A stretch of DNA of 14,681 nucleotides, taken from positions 1 to 14,681 of the forward strand of contig DYYI01000021.1 in the NCBI GenBank assembly GCA_020741755.1, given 5' to 3'. This document shows positions 13,570 through 14,681 of the stretch, piece by piece. The notes under the pieces were generated by a model. The model made no database searches, had not been told where the DNA came from, and saw nothing but the letters and a program-made list of their open reading frames with translations. Positions within the stretch are counted from its first letter, which is position 1. Every line of letters starts with the position of its first letter. Both the position numbers and the translations under genes were made by a program. The DNA is from Aliicoccus persicus_A (GTDB lineage: Bacteria; Bacillota; Bacilli; Staphylococcales; Salinicoccaceae).

Positions 13570-13604
13570 AGTATTCACACCCCCGAATGTTTTTAAGTAG
13601 ATTA

Positions 13605-13633
13605 ACTATAACATATTTATATCACATTGAAAA
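13605..13633 (-). promoter_or_regulatory. Extended -10 promoter of the rsgA leader
   Basis: On the minus strand TTTTCA (13628-13633), a 17-base spacer and TATAGT (13605-13610) form a sigma-A-like promoter; TGT directly before TATAGT makes an extended -10. The start site would be near 13598, about 240 bases before the rsgA ATG. Confidence 0.6.
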
Positions 13634-13652
13634 TAGATACATATATTATAGA

Positions 13653-13681
13653 TTGTTTAATTTAAAGTGAACTGCTAAAAT
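13653..13681 (+). promoter_or_regulatory. Extended -10 promoter of the ABM monooxygenase gene
   Basis: TTGTTT (13653-13658), a 17-base spacer and TAAAAT (13676-13681) preceded by TGC give a sigma-A promoter with an extended -10. It diverges from the rsgA leader promoter, their hexamers being about 20 bases apart. Confidence 0.5.
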
Positions 13682-13714
13682 AAAGAAGTAAAAATACAAT
13701 AGTGAGGTGTGTCA

Positions 13715-14020
13715 ATGTACGCTGTAAATGGTAATTTGACTGCAGTTGATGGGAAAGTCGAAGAGTTGAAGGGATACTTGCTCGATGCTTCTAAGCACAT
13801 GAATGACCTTGAAAATTGCTATTGCTACTTAGTTGGAGAAAATGAAGATGATCCGAACAGTGTGTATATCGTAGAAATTTGGGAAGATAAAGCGGCACAT
13901 GAGGCTTCTTTACAGTTAGACGTATTTAGAGATTTAATTGAAAAAGCGAAACCGATTATCGCAGGGATGAATAACTTCCCCACAGTAAATGTTATCGGTG
14001 GAAAACTAATTGGTAGATAA
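13715..14020 (+). CDS. Antibiotic biosynthesis monooxygenase (ABM) family protein, putative quinol monooxygenase
   Basis: The 101-residue product has the fold pattern of small ABM/YgiN-type monooxygenases: strand (MYAVNGNLTAVDG), helix (KVEELKGYLLDASKHMND), strand (CYCYLVGENEDDPNSVYIVEIWEDKAAHEASL), helix (DVFRDLIEKAKPIIAG) and a final strand. The VYIVEIWEDKAAHEASL segment with its histidine (about 50-66) is the most typical part. Family members are dimers acting on quinols or related aromatic compounds without a cofactor; the substrate here is unknown. It is not an obvious IsdG-type haem oxygenase. The frame also contains a GTG at 13709, but GAGGTG at 13704-13709 serves the ATG at 13715, so that start is chosen. 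It is monocistronic with its own promoter and a shared terminator. Confidence 0.85.
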   Translation: MYAVNGNLTAVDGKVEELKGYLLDASKHMNDLENCYCYLVGENEDDPNSVYIVEIWEDKAAHEASLQLDVFRDLIEKAKPIIAGMNNFPTVNVIGGKLIGR

Positions 14021-14056
14021 AAAAAAGAGTAACCAAAAATTTGGTTACTCTTTTAT
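14021..14056. terminator. Bidirectional terminator between the ABM gene and the tRNA cluster
   Basis: AAAAGAGTAACCAA (14023-14036) pairs with TTGGTTACTCTTTT (14041-14054). The plus strand continues TATATAT after TTTT and the minus strand ends in a T run, so it can end both the ABM gene and the convergent tRNA operon. Confidence 0.87.
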
Positions 14057-14113
14057 ATATATGTTCATCATAAATTTTAAATGTTTAGAAAAATAGCCTG
14101 AGTGATCATTAAA

Positions 14114-14184
<71 letters not shown>

Positions 14185-14193
14185 ATAAAAAAA

Positions 14194-14265
14194 CTGGGCT
14201 ACTAGGATTCGAACCTAGGAATGACGGTACCAAAAACCGTTGCCTTACCGCTTGGCGATAGCCCA
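14194..14265 (-). tRNA. tRNA-Gln(TTG)
   Basis: The 72-base cloverleaf has acceptor TGGGCTA/TAGCCCA, the U1-A72 pair and discriminator G typical of tRNA-Gln, anticodon stem ACGGT/ACCGT with loop TTTTGGT (anticodon TTG), and T arm CTAGGTTCGAATCCTAG. CCA is not encoded. Confidence 0.94.
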
Positions 14266-14271
14266 ATAAAA

Positions 14272-14348
14272 TGGGGCGATTGATGGGAATCGAACCCACG
14301 AGTGTCGGAGCCACAATCCGATGCGTTAACCACTTCGCCACAACCGCC
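14272..14348 (-). tRNA. tRNA-His(GTG)
   Basis: The cloverleaf has acceptor GCGGTTG/CAATCGC preceded by an encoded G-1 (14348) opposite C73 (14275), the identity mark of tRNA-His. The anticodon loop is TTGTGGC (anticodon GTG) and the T arm is GTGGGTTCGATTCCCAT. CCA is encoded at 14272-14274. Confidence 0.95.
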
Positions 14349-14352
14349 ATAA

Positions 14353-14426
14353 TGGCAGGGGTAGTAGGAATCGAACCCACACCAAAGGTTTTGGAGACCT
14401 CTATTCTACCATTGAACTATACCCCT
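14353..14426 (-). tRNA. tRNA-Trp(CCA)
   Basis: The 74-base gene has acceptor AGGGGTA/TACCCCT, D arm GTTCAATGGTAGAAT, anticodon loop CTCCAAA (anticodon CCA), T arm GTGGGTTCGATTCCTAC, discriminator G, and encoded CCA at 14353-14355. It lies only four bases from tRNA-His. Confidence 0.95.
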
Positions 14427-14434
14427 TAAAGTAA

Positions 14435-14515
14435 TGGAAGGGGGCAGATTCGAACTGCCGAACCCGAAGGAGCGGATTTACAGTCCGCCGCGTTTAGCCA
14501 CTTCGCTACCCTTCC
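14435..14515 (-). tRNA. tRNA-Tyr(GTA)
   Basis: The 81-base class II tRNA has acceptor GGAAGGG/CCCTTCC, anticodon loop CTGTAAA (anticodon GTA), a long variable arm (CTCCTTCGGGTTC region), T arm GGCAGTTCGAATCTGCC and discriminator A. CCA is not encoded. Confidence 0.95.
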
Positions 14516-14542
14516 GTAAATATATATAGTTTATATGAAAAA

Positions 14543-14618
<76 letters not shown>

Positions 14619-14630
14619 ACACATTATAAA

Positions 14631-14681
14631 TGGTGGTTCTGGACGGAATCGAACCGCCGACACAAGGATTTTCAATCCTTT
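14631..14681 (-). tRNA. tRNA-Phe(GAA), 5' part outside window
   Basis: The 3' 51 bases are present: anticodon stem AAGGA/TCCTT with loop TTGAAAA (anticodon GAA), T arm GGCGGTTCGATTCCGTC, acceptor 3' strand ending CAGAACC, discriminator A, and encoded CCA at 14631-14633. The D arm and 5' acceptor strand lie beyond the right edge. Confidence 0.93.

Larger units (their letters stand above)
13358..13598 (-). promoter_or_regulatory. Candidate attenuator leader of rsgA with alternative pairings
   Basis: The stretch between the predicted transcript start (about 13598) and rsgA holds four related segments. Segment A (13572-13582, minus GGGTGTGAATA) contains the Shine-Dalgarno of a micro-ORF. Segment B (13524-13534, TATTCACGCCC) lies inside the micro-ORF. 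Segment C (13447-13453, GGGCGTG) is part of the 5' arm of the terminator. Segment D (13410-13420, GCGTGAATATA) lies just past the terminator. B can pair with A over 11 bp (one G-U), with C over 7 GC-rich bp, and with D over 11-12 perfect bp. A:B leaves the terminator free to form; B:C would break it. A weak 7-bp hairpin, GTTTAAGATATGCTTAAAC (13483-13501), lies between B and C. This is the layout of a translation-dependent attenuator. An independent small RNA ending at the terminator is the main alternative. Confidence 0.55.

Noticed and set aside
13405..13590. Repeated CACGCCCC-type segments considered as a short CRISPR-like or operator array
   Set aside because: Spacing is irregular, one copy is inverted, and the pairing relation with the terminator and micro-ORF explains them better as RNA structure.

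Overview
The window looks like a chromosomal segment of a low-GC, probably salt-tolerant member of the Staphylococcaceae (a Jeotgalicoccus/Salinicoccus/Nosocomiicoccus-like organism; the genus is an inference). The support is: AT-rich intergenic DNA, AGGAGG-type ribosome binding sites, hairpin-plus-T-run terminators after nearly every unit, a sigma-B-type promoter, a cre-like site, a tRNA array in the Bacillales order Phe-Thr-Tyr-Trp-His-Gln-Cys, and very Asp/Glu-rich exported proteins. No mobile element, integrase, phage gene or CRISPR array was seen.

Layout. 1-738 (-) is the 5' part of an exported PepSY-type protein with a poly-Asp tail that runs off the left edge, behind a sigma-B-like promoter. 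1062-1211 (-) is a 49-residue acidic lipoprotein. 1405-4832 (-) holds two tandem paralogous peptide/glutathione-type solute-binding proteins without any transporter genes; both have ordinary signal peptides and no lipobox cysteine. aspA (aspartase, -) and an aldehyde dehydrogenase (+) diverge from a control region with a cre-like site between two back-to-back TATAAT hexamers. From 12038 down to 8029 (-) lies a likely four-gene operon: integral membrane protein, ATP-grasp carboxylate-amine ligase, aspartate/glutamate-type racemase, and a beta-propeller lipoprotein on a long acidic stalk. A lone tRNA-Leu(CAA) (+) follows, then a long-form rsgA GTPase (-), a small ABM monooxygenase (+), and a seven-tRNA cluster (-) whose first member, tRNA-Phe, is cut by the right edge.

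Two things stand out. First, the roughly 240-nt leader of rsgA looks like a ribosome-sensing attenuator. It has an extended -10 promoter, a 19-codon micro-ORF with a G-rich Shine-Dalgarno, and an intrinsic terminator before rsgA. One C-rich strand inside the micro-ORF can pair with three different places: the micro-ORF's own Shine-Dalgarno, the 5' arm of the terminator, or a segment just past the terminator. I know of no described element like this at rsgA. Second, the membrane protein/ligase/racemase/lipoprotein operon resembles, in its central pair, the D-aspartate ligase plus aspartate racemase pair that builds the D-Asp cross-bridge in Enterococcus faecium. It may be an envelope-modification system.

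All calls come from reading the sequence; no database search was possible. Family assignments rest on remembered motifs.
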